Shown here one piece after another: positions 26,344-34,116 of a DNA stretch of 64,000 bases (its first letter is position 1; each line of letters starts with the position of its first letter). Both the position numbers and the translations under genes were made by a program. The DNA is from Mycobacterium adipatum (GTDB taxonomy: Bacteria; Actinomycetota; Actinomycetes; Mycobacteriales; Mycobacteriaceae), in assembly GCF_001644575.1 (NCBI RefSeq), contig NZ_CP015596.1, forward strand, positions 1,054,001 through 1,118,000, in the 5' to 3' direction. Under the pieces are notes generated by a model that saw only the letters and a program-made list of their open reading frames with translations, ran no database searches and was not told the DNA's origin.

Positions 26344-27153
26344 TTACTCCCCGGTGAACTGCGGCGGGCGTTTCTGGAACATCGCGGTGACCGCCTCGCC
26401 GAGATCCTTCGACGGCAGGAACGCCGAGTTCCATGCCGCCACATAGCGCAGGCTCTCCGACACACGGCCGATGCGCTGCTGATCCAGCACATCCTTGACC
26501 CCGTGCACGGTCAACGGCGGGTTGGCCGCAATCTCGGCGGCGGTGGCGTACGCGGCGGCCAGGGCCGCATCGGCATCGGCATGGACATCGTTGACCAGAC
26601 CGATCTTCTCGGCGCGCGCGGCGTCGATATCCTTACCGGTCAGCACCAGTTCACGCAGATGTCCGTCGGACAGGATCAGCGGCAGCCGAGCCAGCGAGCC
26701 GACGTCGGCGACGATGGCCAGCTTCACCTCGCGCACCGAGAACTTGGCGTCGGCGCTGGCGTAGCGGATGTCCACGGCACTGATCAGATCCACCCCGCCG
26801 CCAATGCACCAGCCGTGTACGGAGGCGATGGTGGGGGTGCGGCAGTCGGCGACCGCGTTGATGGCGCCCTGCATCTTGGTCAGCTTCTGGTGGAAGTCGA
26901 GGCGGCCCTTGGCGCCGGCGTCCAGGCCCGGCAGCGTGGCGCCCATGGCGGCCAGGTCCAGGCCGTAGCTGAAGTTCTTACCCGAGCCGGTCAGCACGAT
27001 GGCGCGCACCTCGGGGTCGGCGTCCAGCGTGCCGAACACCTCGGGCAGCTCGGCCCAGAACGCGGGGCCCATCGCGTTACCCTTGCCGGGGCCGATCAGG
27101 GTCACCCGGGCGATATGGTCGGCGATCTCCACCGTCACGGATTCATATGCCAT
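26344..27153 (-). CDS. echA21: Enoyl-CoA hydratase/isomerase-family protein (EchA21-like)
   Basis: The 269-residue protein is a crotonase-fold enzyme. The first oxyanion-hole block GKNFSYGLDL is near residue 58 and the second, HGWCIGGGVDLISAVDIRYAS, near 114-134. The position of the hydratase glutamates favours a dienoyl-CoA isomerase-like or unusual specificity: aspartate appears in VADVGSLARLP where isomerases carry an acid. The name follows synteny with Rv3774. A TAGCCT hexamer lies seven bases before the ATG, so it has its own promoter downstream of hisC2. Confidence 0.88.
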   Translation of the reverse strand: MAYESVTVEIADHIARVTLIGPGKGNAMGPAFWAELPEVFGTLDADPEVRAIVLTGSGKNFSYGLDLAAMGATLPGLDAGAKGRLDFHQKLTKMQGAINAVADCRTPTIASVHGWCIGGGVDLISAVDIRYASADAKFSVREVKLAIVADVGSLARLPLILSDGHLRELVLTGKDIDAARAEKIGLVNDVHADADAALAAAYATAAEIAANPPLTVHGVKDVLDQQRIGRVSESLRYVAAWNSAFLPSKDLGEAVTAMFQKRPPQFTGE

Positions 27154-27160
27154 GGGGTGA

Positions 27161-27166
27161 AGGCTA
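27161..27166 (-). promoter_or_regulatory. Putative -10 element (TAGCCT) of echA21
   Basis: On the minus strand TAGCCT ends 7 nt before the ATG at 27153, within the 18-base gap after the lipoprotein gene. Confidence 0.45.
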
Positions 27167-27171
27167 ACCCG

Positions 27172-27624
27172 CTACGGAACGGGCCCGCCGAGCAGCACCT
27201 CGCTGACCGTGCTGTCGGTCAGGAACTGGCACACCGCCTCGGCGAGCGAGCGGGCGATATCCACATTGTCCGGACCGAGGACCGAATCCTCCTGTTCGAG
27301 GATCGCGTTGACAACGGCCTTCTTGGTCGCGGCGTCGAGATCGTTGAACTCCGAGCATTTCATGGTCAGGGCATCGGGTGGGGCCGGCACGTCCGGGACG
27401 TCGGACCCCTGGCCGGGCATCGGGAAGTTCGGGATGGTGATATCCGGGAGCCCGGGAATCTGCGGCAATCCGGGGATGCCGCGGTTACCGGTGGTCGTCG
27501 GCTCCGAGCTCAGCGGCGGGCCCGGTTCGGTGGTCATCGCGACGGTGCCGTCGGTGCTGCGCCCGCATCCGGTCAGCAGACCCAGCGCCACCAGGCCGGT
27601 CGCGACGGCGACTCCGGTGCGCAT
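27172..27624 (-). CDS. Secreted lipoprotein of unknown function
   Basis: The 150-residue product has a lipoprotein signal with the lipobox LLTGC (Cys at residue 21), then a Pro/Gly-rich low-complexity segment (residues 40-85), then a small domain with two cysteines (KCSEFN near 89 and AVCQFL near 132) that may form a disulfide. I do not recognise the domain. The ATG at 27624 shares one base with the hisC2 stop, so it is translated from the same message. Confidence 0.75.
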   Translation of the reverse strand: MRTGVAVATGLVALGLLTGCGRSTDGTVAMTTEPGPPLSSEPTTTGNRGIPGLPQIPGLPDITIPNFPMPGQGSDVPDVPAPPDALTMKCSEFNDLDAATKKAVVNAILEQEDSVLGPDNVDIARSLAEAVCQFLTDSTVSEVLLGGPVP

Positions 27625-28682
27625 CACGACTCCTCCCGGATCCACTTTTCGGCGAAGCTGAGAAAGGCGTCGTTCTCGTGCGGGGCGGCGACGGTGACCC
27701 GCACCCCGTCCTGCCCGTACGGCCGCACCAACAGCCGGTCGTCGGCGGCGGCGTTGGTGAACTCGTCGGTGCGCCCCGGGAGCACCAGCCAGACGAAGTT
27801 GGCCTGCGAGGAGGGCAGTTCGTAGCCCATGGCACGCAATGCCGCACTCACCCGGACGCGTTCGGCGACGACGGCATCGGTGCGGGCCAGCAGTTCGTCG
27901 GCGGCGTCGATGGACGCGATCGCGGCGGCCTGCGAAATGGTCGTCGCGGTGAACGGGACGTACACCTTGCCCAGCGCGGTGACGATGTCCGGATCGGCCA
28001 CCGCGTAACCGATGCGCAGCCCCGCCAACCCGTAGGCCTTCGAGAAGGTGCGCAGTACAACGACATTGGGGTGCCGACGGACCAGGCCCAGGCTGTCGGG
28101 CAGCAGACCGTCCCGGATGTACTCGACGTAGGCCTCGTCGATGACGACCAGGACGTCGGAGGGGACCGCGGCGACGAACGCCTCCAGGGCGGCCGGTTCG
28201 ACGACGGTCGAGGTGGGGTTGTTGGGGTTGCAGACGAAGATCAGCCGGGTGCGATCGGTGACGGCGGCCAGCATGGCGTCCAGATCATGGGTCTGATCCT
28301 TGAGCGGCACCGCCACCGGGGTCGCCCCGGCGGTGCGCACCTGCAGGGGGTAGATCTCGAAACTGCGCCAGCCGAACATCACCTCGTCGCCCACCGTGGA
28401 GGTGATCTGGATGAGCTGCTGGCACAGACTCACCGAGCCCGAGCCCACCGAGATGTTCTCCGGCGCGAAGTCCACATGCTTGGCCAGGTGCTCACGCAGA
28501 TCGCGGTAGCCGTTGTCGGGGTACCGGTTGATGGTCTGGGCGGATGCGGTGATGGCGGCCAGCACGCTGGGCAGCGGCGCGTGCACGGTCTCATTGCTGG
28601 CGATCTTGATGGCGCCGGGCACGGTGCGGCCCGGCGTGTAGGCCGGTAGGTCGGCCAGTTCGGGTCGCAGACGGGCGGTCAC
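27624..28682 (-). CDS. hisC2: Histidinol-phosphate/aromatic aminotransferase HisC2
   Basis: A fold-type I PLP aminotransferase of 352 residues. Visible landmarks are VCNPNNPTST near residue 150, the IDEAYVEY aspartate-tyrosine block, and the PLP lysine in FSKAYGLAGLRIGY. HisC2-type enzymes transaminate histidinol phosphate or aromatic 2-oxo acids; the aromatic role is common when a separate hisC exists in the his operon. The GTG at 28682 lies six bases after TAGAAT, a very good -10 element. It is followed by a lipoprotein gene sharing one base. Confidence 0.92.
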   Translation of the reverse strand: MTARLRPELADLPAYTPGRTVPGAIKIASNETVHAPLPSVLAAITASAQTINRYPDNGYRDLREHLAKHVDFAPENISVGSGSVSLCQQLIQITSTVGDEVMFGWRSFEIYPLQVRTAGATPVAVPLKDQTHDLDAMLAAVTDRTRLIFVCNPNNPTSTVVEPAALEAFVAAVPSDVLVVIDEAYVEYIRDGLLPDSLGLVRRHPNVVVLRTFSKAYGLAGLRIGYAVADPDIVTALGKVYVPFTATTISQAAAIASIDAADELLARTDAVVAERVRVSAALRAMGYELPSSQANFVWLVLPGRTDEFTNAAADDRLLVRPYGQDGVRVTVAAPHENDAFLSFAEKWIREES

Positions 28683-28688
28683 CCAGCC

Positions 28689-28694
28689 ATTCTA
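28689..28694 (-). promoter_or_regulatory. Putative -10 element (TAGAAT) of hisC2
   Basis: On the minus strand TAGAAT ends 6 nt before the GTG at 28682. This is the closest match to the consensus TATAAT among the leaderless candidates here. Confidence 0.6.
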
Positions 28695-28788
28695 GGGGTG
28701 CGCGATGACGCGCTTTGCCTTCCGCCGTCCAGCCTGTGTAATCTGTGCGCTCGGCGGTTCCGGGGGTCCGGTACCCTCAGATCGTTCA

Positions 28789-28877
28789 GGAGGCGTGCCA
28801 GAGCGGCCGAATGGGACTCACTGCTAATGAGTTGTCCGCCTTAAAGCGGACCGGAGGTTCAAATCCTCTCGCCTCCG
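28789..28877 (+). tRNA. tRNA-Ser (anticodon GCT)
   Basis: The acceptor GGAGGCG pairs with CGCCTCC (28870-28876), with G as discriminator. The anticodon stem ACTCA/TGAGT carries loop CTGCTAA, giving GCT, which reads AGC and AGU. A long variable arm is present. CCA is not encoded (CTG follows). Confidence 0.95.
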
Positions 28878-28931
28878 CTGCATAACTGAATAGTTCGACC
28901 AGCAAGACAAAGCTCCACCAGCAAGACCCGA

Positions 28932-29004
28932 GCGCCCGTAGCTCAACGGATAGAGCATCTGACTACGGATCAGAAGGTTAGGGGTTCGAATCCCTTCGGG
29001 CGCA
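28932..29004 (+). tRNA. tRNA-Arg (anticodon ACG)
   Basis: The acceptor GCGCCCG pairs with CGGGCGC (28997-29003), with A as discriminator. The anticodon stem TCTGA/TCAGA carries loop CTACGGA, giving ACG. Its wobble adenosine needs deamination to inosine by TadA, encoded at 44591-45043. It lies 54 bases after tRNA-Ser(GCT), probably on the same transcript. CCA is not encoded. Confidence 0.95.
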
Positions 29005-29018
29005 CACCAGCACCACCA

Positions 29019-29065
29019 CGACTCCCGCGGCATGAGCGTTACGCCCGGGAGTCGTTGCTTCTGCG
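29019..29065 (+). terminator. Hairpin terminator after tRNA-Arg
   Basis: CGACTCCCG (29019-29027) pairs perfectly with CGGGAGTCG (29046-29054) around an 18-base loop, followed by TTGCTTCT. It ends the tRNA transcript 14 bases after tRNA-Arg. Confidence 0.7.
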
Positions 29066-29180
29066 CACCGCGTCCCGCCGACGGCCGCACGCCTTGAACG
29101 AATCTTGACCGCACCGACACCAAACCCGTCGGCGACCCGGCGCACAGTCGAGGGACAACGTCGGCGGCGGGAGGACCGGG

Positions 29181-30680
29181 ATGACCAGAAAGGCACGTGC
29201 CGGCACGGCGCTGAGCCGGCGCGGCTTCCTCGCCGCCGGCCTGCTCGGGGGCGCCGCCGTGGTCGCCTGCGGCCGTTCCACCCCCGCCCCGAACGGCGGC
29301 ACCCCCGCCGACGCGATCGCCGCGGCCGAAGCCGCCCGACCGCACACCGGGAAGACGGTCAGCGCGCGGCTCGCCCCCGGACCGGCGGTCCTCGATCTGG
29401 GCGCGATCACGGCGCCCACCCAGGCCTACAACGACCAGCTTCCCGGGCCGCTGATCCGAGCCAACGTCGGCGACGAGATCGCCGTCACCGTGGACAACGC
29501 CCTGGACCGCCCGACGTCGGTGCACTGGCACGGACTCGCGCTGCGCAACGACATGGACGGCGCCGCGCCGGCCACCCCCGAGATCGCCCCCGGGGGGAGC
29601 TTCACCTATCGATTCACCTCGCCCGTGCCGGGCACCTACTGGGCCCATCCGCACACCGGCCTGGACACCGACGTCGGGCTGTACGTGCCGGTCATCATCG
29701 ACGACCCCGCCGAGCCGGGCCGCTACGACGCCGAGTGGATCGTCATGCTCGACGACTGGACCTCCGGAGTCGGCAGCAGCCCCGAACAGATCTACGCGGG
29801 GCTGCGGTCCCCGGGCATGTCGGGCAGGGGCCACATGGGGCATATGCCGGGAATGGGCGGCGAGTCCGCCAGCGACCTGCTCGGAGGTGACGGCGGCGAC
29901 GTCAGCTACCCGTACTACCTCGTCAACGGACGAGTCCCGGCCGCGGCGACGACGTTCACCGCCAAGCCGGGCCAGCGCATCCGCCTGCGCATCATCAATG
30001 CCGCCGCCGACACCGCGTTCCGGGTCGCGCTGGCCGGGCACCGGATGACGGTCATCGGGACCGACGGCTTCCCGGTGGTGCCCACCGATGTCGACGCCCT
30101 GCTACTCGGCATGGGGGAGCGCTACGACGTCATCGTGACCGCCGGGGACGGCGTGTTCCCCTTGGTCGCGTCGGCGGAGGGCAAGAACGCGGTTGCCCGC
30201 GCTCTGCTGTCCACCGCGGCGGGTAGCTCCCCGCCCCCCGACTACCGGCCGGCGGAACTGAACCGCCGGGTGGGCACGGTCGATACCTTCGCGGCCACAA
30301 CGGAAGTCCAGCTGCCCTCGACCAGCGACCTCGCCCTGCACGCCCGGTTGTCGGGCGCCATGATGCGCTACGACTGGGCGATCAACGGCCGGCCCTATGA
30401 CCAGCACGTCCCGTTGACGATCCAGCGGGGCCAGCGCGCCACCCTCACCTTCGCCAACGCCAGCATGATGTTCCATCCCATGCACCTGCACGGCCATACC
30501 TTCCAGGTGATCAAGGCCGACGGCAGTGCCGGCCCCCGCAAGGACACCGTGATCGTCAGGCCCATGCAGACCGTCACCGTCAGATTCGTCGCCGACAACT
30601 GGGGCGTATGGATGCTGCACTGCCACAACGGATACCACATGGACGCCGGGATGATGACCACCCTGGAATACACCGGCTGA
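29181..30680 (+). CDS. Multicopper oxidase, Tat-exported lipoprotein (MmcO-like)
   Basis: The 499-residue protein has a twin-arginine signal (SRRGFLAAG) that ends in a lipobox with Cys30, so it should be folded, exported by Tat and anchored to the membrane. Three cupredoxin domains carry the copper ligands HWHG (115-118), AHPH (155-158), HPMHLHGHTF and the late HCHNGYHMDAGM. A Met/Gly-rich insert near residue 215 resembles copper-handling loops. Homologues such as MmcO oxidise Cu(I) for copper tolerance. I found no RicR-type box upstream. The Shine-Dalgarno GGGAGG precedes the ATG. Confidence 0.92.
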   Translation: MTRKARAGTALSRRGFLAAGLLGGAAVVACGRSTPAPNGGTPADAIAAAEAARPHTGKTVSARLAPGPAVLDLGAITAPTQAYNDQLPGPLIRANVGDEIAVTVDNALDRPTSVHWHGLALRNDMDGAAPATPEIAPGGSFTYRFTSPVPGTYWAHPHTGLDTDVGLYVPVIIDDPAEPGRYDAEWIVMLDDWTSGVGSSPEQIYAGLRSPGMSGRGHMGHMPGMGGESASDLLGGDGGDVSYPYYLVNGRVPAAATTFTAKPGQRIRLRIINAAADTAFRVALAGHRMTVIGTDGFPVVPTDVDALLLGMGERYDVIVTAGDGVFPLVASAEGKNAVARALLSTAAGSSPPPDYRPAELNRRVGTVDTFAATTEVQLPSTSDLALHARLSGAMMRYDWAINGRPYDQHVPLTIQRGQRATLTFANASMMFHPMHLHGHTFQVIKADGSAGPRKDTVIVRPMQTVTVRFVADNWGVWMLHCHNGYHMDAGMMTTLEYTG

Positions 30681-30739
30681 ATCCTGTGGGCGGCCCGGGT
30701 CTGCCCGAGCGGGGACGCCCGACTGGCAGGATGGGCACG

Positions 30740-31126
30740 ATGACCCCGCAGGTGATCCAGCGCTGGATCGACTACATCGGTGACCACGACCCGACCCAAC
30801 TCGACGAGCTGCTCGCCGAGGACGCGGTCTTCTACTCCCCGGCGGTCTTCACCCCGCAGCAGGGCAAGGCCACCACGGCCAAGTACCTGAATGCGGCCGC
30901 AAAACTCTTCGGTGGCACCGACTTCCACTACGTCGAACAGTGGTACGGCGAGCACTCGGCGATCCTGGAATTCCAGGCCACACTCGACGGTGTCGTCGTC
31001 GACGGAATCGACATGATCCACTGGGATGCCGACGGCAGGATCGTCTCGTTTAAGGTGATGATCCGGCCGTTCAAGGGGCTGCAGGCGGTCATACCGCGGA
31101 TGGCGGAGCTGCTCTCCGCTCCTTGA
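30740..31126 (+). CDS. NTF2-like (SnoaL-fold) protein
   Basis: The 128-residue protein has the small alpha+beta barrel layout of the nuclear-transport-factor-2 superfamily, with LLAEDAVFYSP near residue 25 and WDADGRIVSFKVMIRPF near 95-111. Members include ketosteroid isomerases, polyketide cyclases and non-enzymatic binders; no catalytic pair stands out. ATG 30740 or 30731 are both possible. The last 38 bases overlap the convergent GGDEF-EAL gene. Confidence 0.72.
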   Translation: MTPQVIQRWIDYIGDHDPTQLDELLAEDAVFYSPAVFTPQQGKATTAKYLNAAAKLFGGTDFHYVEQWYGEHSAILEFQATLDGVVVDGIDMIHWDADGRIVSFKVMIRPFKGLQAVIPRMAELLSAP

Positions 31127-33446
31127 TGTCGGGTGCCGTGACATCCAGCTTGTCCTGCAGCGCAGTGGTGAACGACGGCTCGGCGAAATAGCTGCCCTGG
31201 GCCGCGGTGCAGCCGTACCCGCGCAGCAGTTCGGCGGTCGCGGCATCCTCCACACCCTCGGCGACGCTGGTGATCCCCAGCGTGTGGGTCAGTTTGATCA
31301 CCGAATGCACGATCGCTGCCGCCCTCGGGTTCAGCAGCATCGGCGCCACGAAATTGCGGTCCAGCTTCAGTTCGTCGATCGGCAGATCCCGCAGGTAGCT
31401 CATGGTGGCGTAGCCGCTGCCGAAATCGTCGATGGAGACCCGGAATCCGGCATCGCGTAGTTGCTCGATGACATGGCGGGCCTGGCGCACATTGGCGAGC
31501 AGATAGTGCTCGGTGATCTCGATGGTCACCGCAGCCGGCGGCAGGCCGTGACCGGCCAGCACCGCTCCGATCCGCTCCGGCAGCGTGGCGTCGTTGAACG
31601 ACGGCGCGAACAGGTTGATGGCCACCGGCACCTCCCGGATCCCGGGCCGGTACCAGGCGGCGGCATCGCGGGCCGCCTGCTCCAGCACCAGATCGGTCAC
31701 CGCGCCCATCAATCCGTTGCGCCGGAGCAGGGGCAGGAACTGATGGGGCGTCAGCACCCCGAGATCGGGATGCGGCCAGCGCACCAGCGCCTCCACCCCG
31801 ACGATGTCGCCGGTCGCCAGCGAGATCTGCGGTTGATAGGCCAGTCGCAGGTCGCCGCCGTCGACCACCCGGCGTAGCTCGCCGAGCAACCGGATCTCCG
31901 AGACCGGTGGGAGGCGAATCTGCCCGCTGTCACCCCACGCCGGTGTGGTGCCCACCTCGCCGATCTGCATGCCGGGAACGAACACCTGAACCCCGCCCAC
32001 CCCGGAGCGCTTCGCCACGTACATCGCCACATCGGCACGCTTGAGCAGTTCTTCGGTGCTGATGGGCGGTTCGTCGAGTCCGGGCGCTTCGGCCAGCCCG
32101 ATACTCGGGTGCATGTAGACGTCCTCACCGTCGAGGTGGAACGGCTCGTCGAAGGCGCACATCACGCGGCCCGCGATGTCCTCGGGTGTCTCCGGGCCGG
32201 CCTCGATGATGATCGCGAACTCGTCGCCACCGAGCCGGGCAACGGTGTGTCCCGGGGGGACACTGGGCACCAACCGGTCGGCGATCTCGCGCAGCAGCGC
32301 GTCCCCACTGTGGTGGCCGAGGTTGTCGTTGACGAGTTTGAAGTCGTCGAGGTCCAGCGACAGCACCGCCACCGGACGTCCGTCGCGGTGCTGCAGCGCG
32401 ATCGCGTGGTCGAGGCGATCGGTGAACAGCAGCCGGTTCGCGAGCCCGGTGAGCGGATCACGGAACGCATGCTTGGCGACCTGCTCGAGCAGCCGCCGGT
32501 TCTCGACGAGAACGGTGAGTTGGCGGATCAACGTGGCGATCACCAGGACCGCCGCACCCAACACCACCGGGCGGATATCGGCGTCGGGCCACAGGTGGGC
32601 CACGGCGGCGACGACCGCGAACGGCATCGGCGCGTACGGCAGCCACATGAGGGTTGTCGGCATCGTCCGGCTGCCCGCGGCGGACCGGCCGCGTCTCACG
32701 GTGGCCGACATGGTCGCCGCCGCGGCGATCATCAGCAACCCGGTGACCTTGCTGATCATCGGGAAGCCGCCGGTTGGGTAGTCGCCGTCCAGCTGCATGT
32801 ACAGCGCCGCGATATCACCCATGGCGATGGCGATGATGCCCGTGGTGAAGACACCGAGAATGTAGCGCCGGCCCGCCGGCACGGTGGTCAGCACCAACAC
32901 CGACATGGTGACCATGGTCAGCGCGGCGATCGGGTAGACCGCGCCAAGCGCGGCGTGCACGGTACCGAAACGGTGGTCGGTGAACAGGCGCTGTAATACG
33001 GCCACCCAGACCAGCAGGAACAGCGCGGCGGCGATCACCGTGCCATCGAGCAGCTGCCGGACGACCGACAGTCGGCCTTTCGCGGCACGCAACATCCAGA
33101 CCACGCCGACGGCGACGGGCAGCGCGAGGAAGCCGATATCGGCGACCGACGGGAACGGTGGCACGGCACCGACGACCACCTCGTGGTACGCCCGTATCGA
33201 CCCGCCGACCACCCAGCCGAGGAAGCCGAACGCGATGGCGGTCCATCCGATCGCGATGGCGCCCCGGCCGGCGCGCGCGGCCATCGCCGCACACGCGCAG
33301 GTGAGTGCGCTGAACGCAACGAGGCCGACCGAGCTGACGATGGCCGTCACCTGCGCACCGCCCCAGCCGACAAGCAACCAGCAAACGAACGCCAGGTAAA
33401 CCGCCGCGCCGGCGGCGTAGCCTGGGTTCCATCTGATCATGGGCAT
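31089..33446 (-). CDS. Membrane GGDEF-EAL protein (cyclic di-GMP turnover)
   Basis: The 785-residue protein has eight or nine hydrophobic segments (to about residue 300), a GGDEF domain with intact LGGDEF, and an EAL domain with EALVRW, the NLF asparagine, EITEHYL, DDFGSGYATMSYL and AEGVED. Both halves keep their key residues, so it could make and break cyclic di-GMP; which activity dominates cannot be judged. The membrane part resembles a MASE-like sensor. The start may be ATG 33446 or 33440. It overlaps the NTF2-like gene by 38 bases at its 3' end. Confidence 0.9.
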   Translation of the reverse strand: MPMIRWNPGYAAGAAVYLAFVCWLLVGWGGAQVTAIVSSVGLVAFSALTCACAAMAARAGRGAIAIGWTAIAFGFLGWVVGGSIRAYHEVVVGAVPPFPSVADIGFLALPVAVGVVWMLRAAKGRLSVVRQLLDGTVIAAALFLLVWVAVLQRLFTDHRFGTVHAALGAVYPIAALTMVTMSVLVLTTVPAGRRYILGVFTTGIIAIAMGDIAALYMQLDGDYPTGGFPMISKVTGLLMIAAAATMSATVRRGRSAAGSRTMPTTLMWLPYAPMPFAVVAAVAHLWPDADIRPVVLGAAVLVIATLIRQLTVLVENRRLLEQVAKHAFRDPLTGLANRLLFTDRLDHAIALQHRDGRPVAVLSLDLDDFKLVNDNLGHHSGDALLREIADRLVPSVPPGHTVARLGGDEFAIIIEAGPETPEDIAGRVMCAFDEPFHLDGEDVYMHPSIGLAEAPGLDEPPISTEELLKRADVAMYVAKRSGVGGVQVFVPGMQIGEVGTTPAWGDSGQIRLPPVSEIRLLGELRRVVDGGDLRLAYQPQISLATGDIVGVEALVRWPHPDLGVLTPHQFLPLLRRNGLMGAVTDLVLEQAARDAAAWYRPGIREVPVAINLFAPSFNDATLPERIGAVLAGHGLPPAAVTIEITEHYLLANVRQARHVIEQLRDAGFRVSIDDFGSGYATMSYLRDLPIDELKLDRNFVAPMLLNPRAAAIVHSVIKLTHTLGITSVAEGVEDAATAELLRGYGCTAAQGSYFAEPSFTTALQDKLDVTAPDIKERRAAPPSAV

Positions 33447-33525
33447 TACATGCAGCTTAAGACCACCACACGACGCGAAGACCACTTATTCGCCCAGCCG
33501 GTCCAGCAACATCGAGTGCTTGCGA

Positions 33526-33531
33526 TAGCCT
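33526..33531 (+). promoter_or_regulatory. Putative -10 element (TAGCCT) of the metallophosphoesterase gene
   Basis: TAGCCT ends 7 nt before the ATG at 33539, as expected for a leaderless transcript. Confidence 0.45.
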
Positions 33532-33538
33532 GCCAGGA

Positions 33539-34030
33539 ATGCGGCTTTTGCTGATTTCCGATACCCACGTGCCGAAGCGGGCGAAGGACATGCCGGCACG
33601 GGTGTGGGATGCGGTCGACGAGGCCGACGTCGTGCTACATGCCGGGGACTGGATGGCGCCCGACCTGCTGGACCGGCTGCACGATCGTGCGCGGTTGCTG
33701 GTGGCGTGCTGGGGCAACAACGACGGTGAACAATTGCGTGCGCGGCTGCCCGAACGTGCCGATGTGACCCTGGGCGGGCTGCGCTTCACCGTCACGCACG
33801 AGACGGGGGCGGCCGCGGGACGGGACGAACGCATGGCGCTGCGCTACCCGGACACCGATGTGCTGGTGTTCGGGCACAGTCACATCCCCTGGGATACGAC
33901 GGCATCGACCGGCCTGCGGCTGCTGAACCCGGGCTCACCGACCGATCGACGGCGCCAGCCCTTCTGCACCTACATGACCGCCACGGTCGAGGGCGGGGCG
34001 CTCGGCGCGGTCACCCTGCATCGGCTGTAG
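33539..34030 (+). CDS. Metallophosphoesterase (YfcE/MJ0936 type)
   Basis: The 163-residue protein has the dinuclear-metal motifs in order: SDTHVP at residues 7-12, HAGDW near 34, GNND near 59, a histidine in TVTHETG, and GHSHIPWD near 112. This is the minimal phosphodiesterase fold of the YfcE type, acting on small phosphodiesters in the cytoplasm; the natural substrate is unknown. It starts directly after a TAGCCT hexamer and precedes the alkylsulfatase gene on the same strand. Confidence 0.87.
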   Translation: MRLLLISDTHVPKRAKDMPARVWDAVDEADVVLHAGDWMAPDLLDRLHDRARLLVACWGNNDGEQLRARLPERADVTLGGLRFTVTHETGAAAGRDERMALRYPDTDVLVFGHSHIPWDTTASTGLRLLNPGSPTDRRRQPFCTYMTATVEGGALGAVTLHRL

Positions 34031-34116
34031 CCGCAGCGCAGCCGCCGGATTCGAGCGGCGCGTGCCGCCGCCGTTTGCGCCGCGCGCAGCGGCTCTGCAT
34101 GGCAGGGTTTTCTCCC

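Noticed and set aside
29066..29180. RicR or CsoR copper operator before the multicopper oxidase
   Set aside because: No TACCC-N5-GGGTA or similar palindrome is present in the gap, so copper control is not supported by a visible site.
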